This document shows positions 24,207 to 33,698 of a DNA stretch of 53,593 nucleotides, in pieces. Origin of the DNA: a bacterium BMS3Abin03 (lineage in GTDB: Bacteria > Bacteroidota > Ignavibacteria > Ignavibacteriales > Ignavibacteriaceae); the NCBI GenBank assembly GCA_022340715.1, contig JAJDNK010000170.1, positions 1 through 53,593 on the forward strand, written 5' to 3'. A program made the translations under genes and the position numbers. Position 1 is the first letter of the stretch; each line of letters opens with the position of its first letter. The notes under the pieces are model-generated. The model saw nothing but the letters and a program-made list of their open reading frames with translations, made no database searches and had not been told where the DNA came from.

Positions 24207-26987
24207 ATGAAAAGAAAATTTTTACTTTCTGCTTTTGTGTTTATAATATTATCAGGTTTTACTTCAGCCCAGACTTCCGGTAAAATTACGGGAAAAATAA
24301 CAGATGCAACTACCGGTGAACCCATTCCATTTGCAAATGTAGTAGTTGAAGGGACAAATTACGGTGCCGCCAGTGATTTTGATGGCGTATACATCATAGT
24401 AAATGTTCCTTCAGGTACTTATAGCGTTATTGCAAGCTACATCGGTTACGTAAAAACAAAAACCACAAATGTGCAGGTACTTACCGATCTTACAACTAAT
24501 CTCGATTTTTCATTAACATCAACAGCTGTTTCTCTTAACGAAGAAGTAGTTGTTGTAGCGCAAACCCCTCTTGTTAAGAAAGACCTTACTTCCACGGAAT
24601 CAAGGGTAACTGCTGAAGAAATTGATGATATGCCACTCCAGGATTTAAACCAACTAATAACTCTCCAAGCTGGTGTAAACAGGGATGACCGGGGCGATAT
24701 TCACATACGTGGAGGAAGATCGAGTGAAGTTTCTTATCTGATAAACGGTATAAGTATAACCGATGATTATGATCGCTCACAGTCTTTGATAGTAGAAACG
24801 GGATCTATACAGGAATTGCAGGTAATTAGCGGCACTTTTAATGCAGAGTATGGAAATGCATTAAGCGGTATTGTAAATCTTATTACTAAAACAGGGGGGT
24901 CTGATTTTCGAAGCAATATTGAACTATGGACAGGAGATTATGTCAGCAACCATAAAGATATTTTTTGGAATATTAACAATGTTACACCTGCTGCCAATTA
25001 TAACATACAAGGTTCGCTAAGTGGTCCGCTTTTATCTGATAAACTGACCTATTTTTTTACAATGAGAAGATTTTATGATGGCGGATACATTTACGGTATT
25101 AATAAATATAATCCGGAAGGTCGTGCAAAAGTTGTAGGTACCGATATAATTCCTAATCCCGGTGATGGTTCTTATGTATCAATGAATTCTAATGACAGGT
25201 GGAGTGGACAAGGAACAATTGATTGGAATATTTCAGATAACTTTAGTTTTAAAGTTGATGCGTTCGGCAGCATGGAATCAAATCGTGTTTATAATCATCC
25301 GTACAGGCTTAATCCAAATGGTGCAAAAGGAAACGAAACAAAAGGCTACAGTTTATTTGGTACACTAACACATGTATTGTTCTTAAATACTTTCCAGGAA
25401 TTAACGCTGGCCTATAAGTATAATAAATTTGATTCCAAACTTTATGATAGCCCCTACGATCCAAGATATGTGCATCCCGATTCTCTTAATGTTCCAGGGT
25501 TTCATTTTTATACTTCGGGAACAGATCTTAACAGGTTTCAACGTAACACAAAAAGCCTGATCCTGAAATGGGATCTCACCAGCCAGATCGATAAAATTAA
25601 TTTAGCCAAAATTGGGGTTGAGTATCAGCAAGATAAGTTGTTTTATGAAAATATTAATTTAGTGGCAAAGACGGGAGCGAACGGACAGCAGGTTTATCCG
25701 TTTGAGCCATACATCCAGGGAATCGAATCTCCACAGCATGATTTGTTTGAACGAAATCCGGTTAGATTCAGTGCTTATATCCAGGATAAAATCGAGTTCG
25801 AAAGCATTATAGTAAACGTTGGATTGCGTTTTGATCTTTTCGATCCACGGGGAAAAATTCCTATCGATAAGGAAGATCCTAATATTTATAATCCTTTTAA
25901 GTATGAACATATTTATCATGATTTGAATAAAGATGGTTTAATTGGTTTGGATGAACAAACAGATGCAAATAAATTTACGCTAGCGGAAAAGGAAGCTTTC
26001 TGGTATAAAGAAACAACGGTAAAGACTGGATTGAGTCCGCGTTTCGGTGTTGCCTATCCAATTACAGACAGAGGGATTATAAGATTTTCATTTGGAATTT
26101 TTCAGCAAATTCCGGAGTACAGCCAGCTATATCTTGGTGATCAGTTTAAGCTTACCTCCACACAAGGATTACAGGGATATCAGGGAGCTCAGCCATTTGG
26201 TAATAATGATTTGAAACCGCAGAGAACAACAATCTATGAGATCGGATTACAACAGCAAATATCTGAAGACTTAGCTTTCGATTTAACAGCATTCTATCGG
26301 GATATCAGGGATTGGGTTTCTTCAAGTCCACCTATTCCAACTTTTCTTGCTGGAATTTCTTACTCAGAAAGAATTAACCGCGATTTCGCTAATGTTAAAG
26401 GTATTACACTTGCGGTAAATAAAAGGTTTACCAATTATTTTTCTTTCGGAGTTGATTACACTTACCAGGTTGCTGAAGGAATCAATTCAACTTCAGACGA
26501 ACAATTCTTTTCACAACTAAATGGTTCGGAACCCAAGAAGACACTTACTCCACTCGATTGGGATCAGACGCACACACTAAATGCTAACCTGTATGTTGGT
26601 ACTACAGATTGGGGCGTTAGTTTGATCTCATCATTACATACCGGGCAACCTTATACGCCAACAAGAATTGAAGGTGCTAACACAGGTACTAATGTTTTAA
26701 CCGGGCTTGCTGATAACAGTCGACGCAGACCAACAATAACAAATATTGATCTCGAACTGTTTAAGAATTTCGAACTGAGTGTTGTCGACTTACAATTATT
26801 TGTTAAAATCTTCAACCTGCTCGATTCAAAAAATCCGATAATTGTTTTCGGCGATACAGGCAAACCGGATTATACATTACAGGAATTAACAGTAACCAAT
26901 CATGATAAATCATGGTTTGTGTACCCAACTTATTACAGCAAACCAAGAAGTGTATATCTAGGAACTAAAATTTCAATAAACGATTAA
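24207..26987 (+). CDS. TonB-dependent outer-membrane receptor
   Basis: This is an energised outer-membrane transporter of 927 residues. It has a signal peptide (1-22, ending TSAQ), a CarboxypepD-regulatory-like beta domain (24-105, GKITGKITDATTGEPIPFANV), a plug domain (DMPLQDLNQLITLQAGV, then GDIHIRGGRSSEVSYLINGI) and a long 22-strand barrel ending in SVYLGTKISIND. I placed the start at 24207; an in-frame ATG at 24177 lies inside the preceding gene. By context it is expected to import galactan oligosaccharides. It resembles SusC-like and siderophore-type receptors but is not accompanied by a SusD gene. The next gene starts seven bases on. Confidence 0.92.
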   Translation: MKRKFLLSAFVFIILSGFTSAQTSGKITGKITDATTGEPIPFANVVVEGTNYGAASDFDGVYIIVNVPSGTYSVIASYIGYVKTKTTNVQVLTDLTTNLDFSLTSTAVSLNEEVVVVAQTPLVKKDLTSTESRVTAEEIDDMPLQDLNQLITLQAGVNRDDRGDIHIRGGRSSEVSYLINGISITDDYDRSQSLIVETGSIQELQVISGTFNAEYGNALSGIVNLITKTGGSDFRSNIELWTGDYVSNHKDIFWNINNVTPAANYNIQGSLSGPLLSDKLTYFFTMRRFYDGGYIYGINKYNPEGRAKVVGTDIIPNPGDGSYVSMNSNDRWSGQGTIDWNISDNFSFKVDAFGSMESNRVYNHPYRLNPNGAKGNETKGYSLFGTLTHVLFLNTFQELTLAYKYNKFDSKLYDSPYDPRYVHPDSLNVPGFHFYTSGTDLNRFQRNTKSLILKWDLTSQIDKINLAKIGVEYQQDKLFYENINLVAKTGANGQQVYPFEPYIQGIESPQHDLFERNPVRFSAYIQDKIEFESIIVNVGLRFDLFDPRGKIPIDKEDPNIYNPFKYEHIYHDLNKDGLIGLDEQTDANKFTLAEKEAFWYKETTVKTGLSPRFGVAYPITDRGIIRFSFGIFQQIPEYSQLYLGDQFKLTSTQGLQGYQGAQPFGNNDLKPQRTTIYEIGLQQQISEDLAFDLTAFYRDIRDWVSSSPPIPTFLAGISYSERINRDFANVKGITLAVNKRFTNYFSFGVDYTYQVAEGINSTSDEQFFSQLNGSEPKKTLTPLDWDQTHTLNANLYVGTTDWGVSLISSLHTGQPYTPTRIEGANTGTNVLTGLADNSRRRPTITNIDLELFKNFELSVVDLQLFVKIFNLLDSKNPIIVFGDTGKPDYTLQELTVTNHDKSWFVYPTYYSKPRSVYLGTKISIND

Positions 26988-26993
26988 TGTGAT

Positions 26994-29900
26994 ATGAAAA
27001 TAATCAGAGTTAAAAAATACTTTATTCTTTTAACAGGAATCTTTCTTTCCGGGATACTTAATGCCCAGGTTCTTGAACATAAACCAACTGATTTTAGGGG
27101 AGATATAAATTCGAGGAAATCTTCTAATGTTGATGGGAACAATCTACGTGTAACTATTTTTAATTCAGGTTATAGTGGTAATCCGGGTAACCGTCCTGAT
27201 TATGTTAATTATGAATATCCCAAGAACACAAATAGGATATACATAGCACTAGTGGATATATTACTTGGCGGTGAGGTTAAAAGTGATAACGGTGAAACCA
27301 TTCAACTTGTAGAAGTACCAACAGGGCGCACTGATCCGACAACCGGTGATTCGTGGAATATGGAACCGGTTCCCGGATTTACGGATCCGCAACAAAATGA
27401 AATCGCCAGAAGCGACGATCCTAATTCCTGGCCTAAGTATGTGCAGGGAGGATGGCGTGATAAAAGAACCGATCCAAATGATCCCGGCTGGGTTAGTTCG
27501 TGGAATGGATTTTTCGGGAAAAATATTTTCAATGCAGACCAGGAATTTTTCTATGTTACATCAGACGATCTATACAAGCGCCAGCCATATACACCGGATA
27601 CAACCGATCCCAGTCGTGGTGGACTCGGTTTAATCATGGATGTAAGAACACTCGCCTGGACTCACATACTTATAAACGATGTTATCTTTTTTATTCACGA
27701 TATTAAAAATGATGGTACAAAAACCATCGAAAAAAATTCATTTCTCATGTTTGTCGCAGATTGGGTTGGTGGCGATGATCCCGATGATTATCCTTATGTG
27801 GATCTGCAAACCTCGACAACATTCTTAACAGATAACAACAGGATTGGTTCCGAAGCGTTTGGATCAAATCCGGTAGGTGTAGCATCTCTTAAATATATTG
27901 AAACTCCGGGTAACCAGGTTAACGGTATAGATGATGACGGAGATGCTGATGAACATACAGATTTAATTGCACAAATTAGTGCTGATCCCGATACAGTAAT
28001 TCCACATTTTACCACGGATGATTTTACGTCAAGATTTATTCATCCAGGTGACAAAATTGTACTGATCGAACCCGAGACTTATAACAGGATAATCACAACT
28101 TACCCTGCAGGTGGTGGCACAGTACAAAGTTTAGGGAAAAATTATGTGTTGCCTGCAGATGGAATTACTGTTTCCGAAGATACACTTGCCAATGGCTATG
28201 ATGAAGATTTAGATGGTTTAATAGATGAAAAAGAATCTATTCACCTTTACCATATAAATGAAATTACAATGCAATCTAATCCTGTAAGGTATATCAACTA
28301 TCTTTCATTTAATGTGGGTGAAATAGTTAAACGCGGCTTTATTGTAGCAGGAGAAAGTACCGAATGGAATTACCAGAATGTTGCACCAATGATTGATGAA
28401 TCGAGAGATGATGGTTTTGATAATGATAATGATTGGAATGCTTTTCTCGATGATAACGGTTTAGACGGTAAAAGAAATACAGGTGATGAAGGCGAAGGAG
28501 ACGGAATACCAACCAGTGGTGCAGGTACTGAATTCCCTGGTGAATCAAGTATTGATAAAACCGATGTAAGTGAAACTGATTTAATAGGGATTACATCTGC
28601 ATTTCAGATCCAGGATGGAGTAATAAACTTTCAAACTGCACCGGACAGGGGGCTATGGGATGTTTTAATGTATCCGGGAAAAATAAATCTTGTTCGGCAG
28701 GTTGGAGAATTTCAGACTTATGTATCCTCAGGCTTTTTCCCGCTTCTACCCGGACAAAGACAAAGAATGGCAATTTCAGTTTCTATTGCTGCAGGTGGCA
28801 ATTCAAGGGATGCGGATATTGAAAGTGTTGTGAGTAAACAGCAAGAGGCTACAAAGGCTTACAATGCAGATTATCAGTTTGCACAGGCTCCTTTGCAAGT
28901 AACCTTAACTGCAATTCCCGGTGATGGCAAAGTTACACTTTACTGGGATGATATATCTGAAAGTTCTTTTGATAGATATATAGACAGGATTGGTGGAAAT
29001 GGCGCCGACTTTGAAGGATATAGAATTTACCGAGTAACAGATGCTGCTTTCCTCGATGCTAAAGTAATTACTGATGCTTATGGAGTTCAAACACTATTAA
29101 AACCAATCAAACAATTTGATCTTGTTGATGGAATTGTAGGACTTCACCCTGTTGATATTAATGGCGTTAAATTTTTCCTTGGGAATGATACCGGGCTCAA
29201 GCATGAATTTGTAGATACTAATGTAGTAAATGGTCAGCGTTATTTTTATGCTGTTACAGGATACGACTTTGGATATGAAACTGCAGGCTTTGCTCCGGCG
29301 GAAACTTCTATTCAGGTTAGTGTGTCGACAGATGGGGCAATAACTCACGGAATTAACGTTGCCGTTGTAAGACCAACTTCAAGTGCAGCAGGCTACCTTC
29401 CGCCCGAAGTCTCATCATTTGTACATACAAGTGGAGGTGCAAGTGGTAACATCGGATTTGAAATTGTTGATCCAACCAAGATAAAAAATGATCACGAATA
29501 TGAAATTACCTTTAAGGATACAACATATAAAGTTGAGAATGAAGATGTTGTTCAAACAATCTCTTTTTCGCTAAAAGACAATACAGAAAATCGTTTTCTC
29601 TTAGAAGATGACAAAAGTATTATGCCGGGAGATGAAATTTCGATTACTGATGGATTCCGGCTATCACTTGATAATGATAAGGAAATCTCAATTAATAAAT
29701 CAAAAACGGGATGGAACAATTCAAATGTTTACTCGTTCGATTTTGAAGTTTTCACATATCTACTAAGCCAGGGGATACAAAATCCAAGTGACTATAAAAT
29801 TGTATTTGGAGATGTGGGTATAGCAACATCAAAAGATACAACTTTATTCGGAAGCCCGTTTCCCTCAAAATCTGTAAACTTTAAAGTAATAAACACTACA

Positions 29901-30509
29901 CAGAATAAAGAGATTGAATTTGTCTTTAGTGAGAATGAAGGAAACGACGGAAAACTTACTATTGATTCTACCGGAAGAACCGATGCCATTTATTTCTTAG
30001 AAAAGGATCATTCGGGAATCAAACATTTTACCTGGCAATTTTATCTTAACCGAACAGGGAATCTGGTTGACAAAAGAAATCCTCAACCCGGAGACACTGC
30101 AACTATATTTCTGAATAAACCTTTCCTTTCTTATGACACATACAATTTTGTTATGAAAACTTCTAAGATATCCGTTGATAAGGCAAAAAGTGAACTGGAT
30201 GACATAAGAGTTGTGCCGAACCCATATATAGCGGCAGCTACCTGGGAACCAAGAAACACATATACCAGCGGACGCGGTCCAAGGGAAATTCATTTTATAA
30301 ACTTACCTGCCAAGTGTACTATAAGAATATTTAATGTGAGCGGCACACTTGTAAAAAAGATTGAACATGAATCAGCATACGAAAATGGAACTGCAATATG
30401 GGATGTATTGAGCGATGAAAAATTTGAAATTGCTTACGGAATTTATGTATATCACATAGATGCACCCGGGATCGGACAAAAGACCGGGACATTCGCTATA
30501 ATAAAATAA
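26994..30509 (+). CDS. large secreted protein partnered with TonB receptor
   Basis: This is a 1171-residue exported protein with a signal peptide (1-25, ending LNAQ) and no enzyme motif that I recognise. The first half has several Asp/Gly-rich loops of dockerin/EF-hand style (near 309, 402 and 471), probably calcium-binding. A fibronectin-III-like region starts near 634 (TAIPGDGKVTLYW). The C-terminal 100 residues (from about 1069, VVPNPYIAAATW then CTIRIFNVSGTLV) have the shape of a T9SS type A sorting or surface domain. It sits between receptor and PorV-like genes with gaps of 6 and 13 bases. That position, where a SusD would be in Bacteroidales, suggests a surface glycan-handling partner, which is inference only. 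Confidence 0.7.
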   Translation: MKIIRVKKYFILLTGIFLSGILNAQVLEHKPTDFRGDINSRKSSNVDGNNLRVTIFNSGYSGNPGNRPDYVNYEYPKNTNRIYIALVDILLGGEVKSDNGETIQLVEVPTGRTDPTTGDSWNMEPVPGFTDPQQNEIARSDDPNSWPKYVQGGWRDKRTDPNDPGWVSSWNGFFGKNIFNADQEFFYVTSDDLYKRQPYTPDTTDPSRGGLGLIMDVRTLAWTHILINDVIFFIHDIKNDGTKTIEKNSFLMFVADWVGGDDPDDYPYVDLQTSTTFLTDNNRIGSEAFGSNPVGVASLKYIETPGNQVNGIDDDGDADEHTDLIAQISADPDTVIPHFTTDDFTSRFIHPGDKIVLIEPETYNRIITTYPAGGGTVQSLGKNYVLPADGITVSEDTLANGYDEDLDGLIDEKESIHLYHINEITMQSNPVRYINYLSFNVGEIVKRGFIVAGESTEWNYQNVAPMIDESRDDGFDNDNDWNAFLDDNGLDGKRNTGDEGEGDGIPTSGAGTEFPGESSIDKTDVSETDLIGITSAFQIQDGVINFQTAPDRGLWDVLMYPGKINLVRQVGEFQTYVSSGFFPLLPGQRQRMAISVSIAAGGNSRDADIESVVSKQQEATKAYNADYQFAQAPLQVTLTAIPGDGKVTLYWDDISESSFDRYIDRIGGNGADFEGYRIYRVTDAAFLDAKVITDAYGVQTLLKPIKQFDLVDGIVGLHPVDINGVKFFLGNDTGLKHEFVDTNVVNGQRYFYAVTGYDFGYETAGFAPAETSIQVSVSTDGAITHGINVAVVRPTSSAAGYLPPEVSSFVHTSGGASGNIGFEIVDPTKIKNDHEYEITFKDTTYKVENEDVVQTISFSLKDNTENRFLLEDDKSIMPGDEISITDGFRLSLDNDKEISINKSKTGWNNSNVYSFDFEVFTYLLSQGIQNPSDYKIVFGDVGIATSKDTTLFGSPFPSKSVNFKVINTTQNKEIEFVFSENEGNDGKLTIDSTGRTDAIYFLEKDHSGIKHFTWQFYLNRTGNLVDKRNPQPGDTATIFLNKPFLSYDTYNFVMKTSKISVDKAKSELDDIRVVPNPYIAAATWEPRNTYTSGRGPREIHFINLPAKCTIRIFNVSGTLVKKIEHESAYENGTAIWDVLSDEKFEIAYGIYVYHIDAPGIGQKTGTFAIIK

Positions 30510-30522
30510 TAACCGAGCAGCT

Positions 30523-31563
30523 ATGAGAAAGATAAATACTAAAATAGTTTTTGTAATTGTAATACTAATTGTAAGTGTAGTCACCCAATTTGTTTTTGCA
30601 GGAGGCATTAAGAAAGTCGGAACTTCCGCAGCCACATTTTTAAGGATACCGGTCGGGGCAAGAGCAACGGGTATGGGCAGCTCTTTTGTTTCAATGATAG
30701 ATGATCCAACTGCACTTTACTGGAACCCATCTGTTTTATCTTCAGTAGGGAGAAATGCATTAGTTGTTGATCACTCACCCTGGTTGCCGGGAATATATTT
30801 TGATTTTGCAGGATTGTCCGTTCCTGTTGAAGACCTGGGTGTTTTGGGATTAAGTATTACAATTCTTCATACTGACGAGATGGAAGTTACAACAGTTGAA
30901 GAGCCAATGGGTACAGGTGAAACTTTTACTGCCTCAAGTTTTGCACTCGGTTTTTCATATAGCCGCGAACTAACTGATCGTTTTTCTATCGGTGGAACTT
31001 TCAAATATATACAGGAATCAATTTACAACTCTGCAGCAACCGGGATTGCTTTTGATGTAGGAACCATATATGAAACACCTTTTGCGGGTATACGACTTGG
31101 AGCAAGTATTTCAAATTTTGGGACTAAAATGCAGATGACGGGAGAAGATTTAAATGTTCGTGTTGATATCGCTCCGGGTCAGGAAGGAAATAACCAGAGT
31201 ATAGTTGGAAAATTAAATACAGATCAGTTTGATCTTCCCTTAATTATGCGTGTAGGTATCTCAAGTGAGATTGTAAATTCTGAAGATTTTCGGTGGACTA
31301 TTGCTGCTGATGGCATAAATCCGAATGATAATTCGCAGAGTGTAAATCTTGGTAGCGAAGTAGGATTGCTTAATGAAAAATTAAGGTTACGAGCCGGTTA
31401 TAAAGCACTTTTCCTTTCAGATAGTGAAGAAAATTTTACTTTTGGTTTTGGTTTGAATGAGATAAGTGTTTTGAATGACGTTCTTATTTCATTTGAGTAT
31501 GCGTATCAGAATTTTGTTCACCTGAGGGATTCCAACAGGTTCACACTTAGTATAAAATTTTAA
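30523..31563 (+). CDS. PorV/PorQ family outer-membrane protein
   Basis: This is a barrel protein of 346 residues with a signal peptide (1-26). The family entry motif reads GTSAATFLRIPVGARATGMG, followed by WNPS and repeated amphipathic strands up to the terminal RFTLSIKF. PorV/LptO-like proteins act at the outer-membrane end of the type IX secretion system, ferrying or anchoring cargo; other PorV-like paralogues are cargo- or locus-specific. It is the third gene of the receptor/large-protein/barrel triad and is followed directly by T9SS substrates, consistent with a role in presenting them. Confidence 0.85.
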   Translation: MRKINTKIVFVIVILIVSVVTQFVFAGGIKKVGTSAATFLRIPVGARATGMGSSFVSMIDDPTALYWNPSVLSSVGRNALVVDHSPWLPGIYFDFAGLSVPVEDLGVLGLSITILHTDEMEVTTVEEPMGTGETFTASSFALGFSYSRELTDRFSIGGTFKYIQESIYNSAATGIAFDVGTIYETPFAGIRLGASISNFGTKMQMTGEDLNVRVDIAPGQEGNNQSIVGKLNTDQFDLPLIMRVGISSEIVNSEDFRWTIAADGINPNDNSQSVNLGSEVGLLNEKLRLRAGYKALFLSDSEENFTFGFGLNEISVLNDVLISFEYAYQNFVHLRDSNRFTLSIKF

Positions 31564-31652
31564 GGTTTTTTAGTATCAGTATATTATCTGAATCTTGATT
31601 TTATAGAAATGATTAAACAATAAGTTCATAAATAAACAAGAGGAGCAAAATA

Positions 31653-33698
31653 ATGAGAACCAGGCTTACAATAATTTTCTTATTTCTATTCCTTGTTTTT
31701 TTGATATGTGGAATAGCTGATCAATCGAAAGCACAGGTGAATATAACAATGAGAATAAATACTGCTACCTGTCTGGATACACTTCGCCCGACAGATATTG
31801 TTCAGATTCGTGGAGAATCGACCGGTAGCACAACACTTACATGGGAAAACACTTCAGGTGTAATAGCTACAAATATTGGGGGTGATTATTGGGAAGCAAC
31901 ATTCCAGGCAAATCCCGGTGATGTGATTAGGTATAAATTCTGGACCGGATTCAACTTAGATCCGGCAGATGGCACAGCCCACTGGGATGGCTGGGAAGGA
32001 CCATTCAATACAGGTACAACATATGATAATAATAGATTCATAATTGTCGGAGATAATGATACTACGCTTGCACTGCAATATTATAATGGATGGGAAAACT
32101 CACTTGATCCCTTCTGGAGACCATTCGAATCAAAGCAGGATACTGTTGCTGTTTTATTCCGCGTTAATATGGGAGGTGTGATTTTCGATCCTGCAACACA
32201 ACTGGTAGATGTAAGAGGAGGTTTACCTATGGGTGGTGCACCTGATTGGATAACAATTAAAACTCTTTCGCAGGAAGTTAACAGTGTAAATTCCGGCTCA
32301 TTCCAATCGGGAGTAGTGTATATTCCAATAGATAGTATAGTTGTTGGAACAACAGAACAACAATTTAAATTTGTAATTCAGCCCGATGTGTGGGAAGGTG
32401 ATCCTCCGGGTAATCGATCATTTACCTTTTCAGGAACTAACGATACTACAATTCATTGGTATTATTTTAATGATCGTCCACCGTCAGGGCCAGCAGTAAC
32501 AGCACGAATGCTTTTTAGGTTAAAATTGGATGCATTACAGTCAGTCGGTTTGTTTGATCAATCCCTTGGAGATAGAGTTGCGGTTACAGGAGCTAAAGGG
32601 TGGCCACCCTCTGACTTTGATTTTAGTACTGAGCCGACTATGATCAAGATGATTTATATTCCCAGCCTCGAAGAGTGGAACAAGGTTGAAACGTTCACTA
32701 AATTCCCGGGAGAGGTTATTCCTTATAAATATTATATTGCATGGGATACTTCAAGGGTTGATACAACAGCCGGTAATCCAAATTATATTCCCGGATTAAC
32801 ATTGAATGATGGTTGGGAAGAACCAGGCTCAACTGGTGGTGCTGATAGAAATTATATTTATACGGATATGACCGAACAGTACCCCGTTGGAGATTTCGGT
32901 TATGCACAGCAATTCTTTAACAGTATTCCTCCTGACGGTGTTATTACTACACCTATTACTGTTACATTCAAGATTGATATAACTCCCGCCACTGAAGTAA
33001 CTGAGAATCCAACGAATCCGCTTTTCAGACCGGGAACGGATACTGTATATGTTCATTTTGATGGATGTATGACACCGATAACTCAAGGATTAACAATGTA
33101 TGGTACCGATAATCGTATTGAATTAACTGATCCGGATGAAGATTTAATTTATACTGGATCATGGGCTTTAGTGCCTCCAACTTTCTATCAGTTTTGCTAC
33201 CGGGTAACTTATACTTCTGAAAGTGGAGATATTAGGAATGGAAGTGATAGTCCTATCAGAGGTCGCAGGTATTATCAATATGTTCATCCAGCTTCTATTA
33301 ATCCGTTAACCTGGCCAGCATCTTATGAACTGGCAGAATTGCCGTGGATGTTAGACAGTTTAACAATCGAAGATCCACCACTGCTTTCAACTGGTGTGGA
33401 TGATATTGAACTACTACCAAATAGATTCTCTATTTCGCAGAACTATCCTAATCCCTTTAATCCTGAAACAAGAATTCAGTATTATATTCCCGAACGTTCA
33501 ATTGTTAAAATGCAGATTTATGATATTACAGGACGATTGGTTAAAAATCTCTCAGATATGGAACAGGATGCTGGTTCACACATTGTCGAATGGAGTGGAA
33601 AGGATAATTCCGGCCATAAAGTAGCGTCAGGGATATACTTCCTAAAATTTACTGCTGGTGCTTATACAAATACAGTGAAAATGATGCTCCTTAAATAG
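31653..33698 (+). CDS. T9SS-secreted putative galactan-binding protein
   Basis: This is an exported protein of 681 residues with no catalytic signature. After a signal peptide (1-28), residues 30-276 form a beta-rich module that is closely similar to a module in the neighbouring GH53 galactanase (TATC, LRPTDIVQIRGES, TLALQYY, WRPFE). A second related region covers about 277-430, and a third (about 430-575, VTFKIDITPATE, DTVYVHFDG) resembles carbohydrate-binding or SusE/F-like beta domains. Residues 583-681 are a type A sorting domain (QNYPNPFNPETR). An AGAGGAG ribosome site precedes the ATG. Sharing a module with the enzyme while lacking catalysis suggests a surface glycan-binding protein. 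Confidence 0.75.
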   Translation: MRTRLTIIFLFLFLVFLICGIADQSKAQVNITMRINTATCLDTLRPTDIVQIRGESTGSTTLTWENTSGVIATNIGGDYWEATFQANPGDVIRYKFWTGFNLDPADGTAHWDGWEGPFNTGTTYDNNRFIIVGDNDTTLALQYYNGWENSLDPFWRPFESKQDTVAVLFRVNMGGVIFDPATQLVDVRGGLPMGGAPDWITIKTLSQEVNSVNSGSFQSGVVYIPIDSIVVGTTEQQFKFVIQPDVWEGDPPGNRSFTFSGTNDTTIHWYYFNDRPPSGPAVTARMLFRLKLDALQSVGLFDQSLGDRVAVTGAKGWPPSDFDFSTEPTMIKMIYIPSLEEWNKVETFTKFPGEVIPYKYYIAWDTSRVDTTAGNPNYIPGLTLNDGWEEPGSTGGADRNYIYTDMTEQYPVGDFGYAQQFFNSIPPDGVITTPITVTFKIDITPATEVTENPTNPLFRPGTDTVYVHFDGCMTPITQGLTMYGTDNRIELTDPDEDLIYTGSWALVPPTFYQFCYRVTYTSESGDIRNGSDSPIRGRRYYQYVHPASINPLTWPASYELAELPWMLDSLTIEDPPLLSTGVDDIELLPNRFSISQNYPNPFNPETRIQYYIPERSIVKMQIYDITGRLVKNLSDMEQDAGSHIVEWSGKDNSGHKVASGIYFLKFTAGAYTNTVKMMLLK

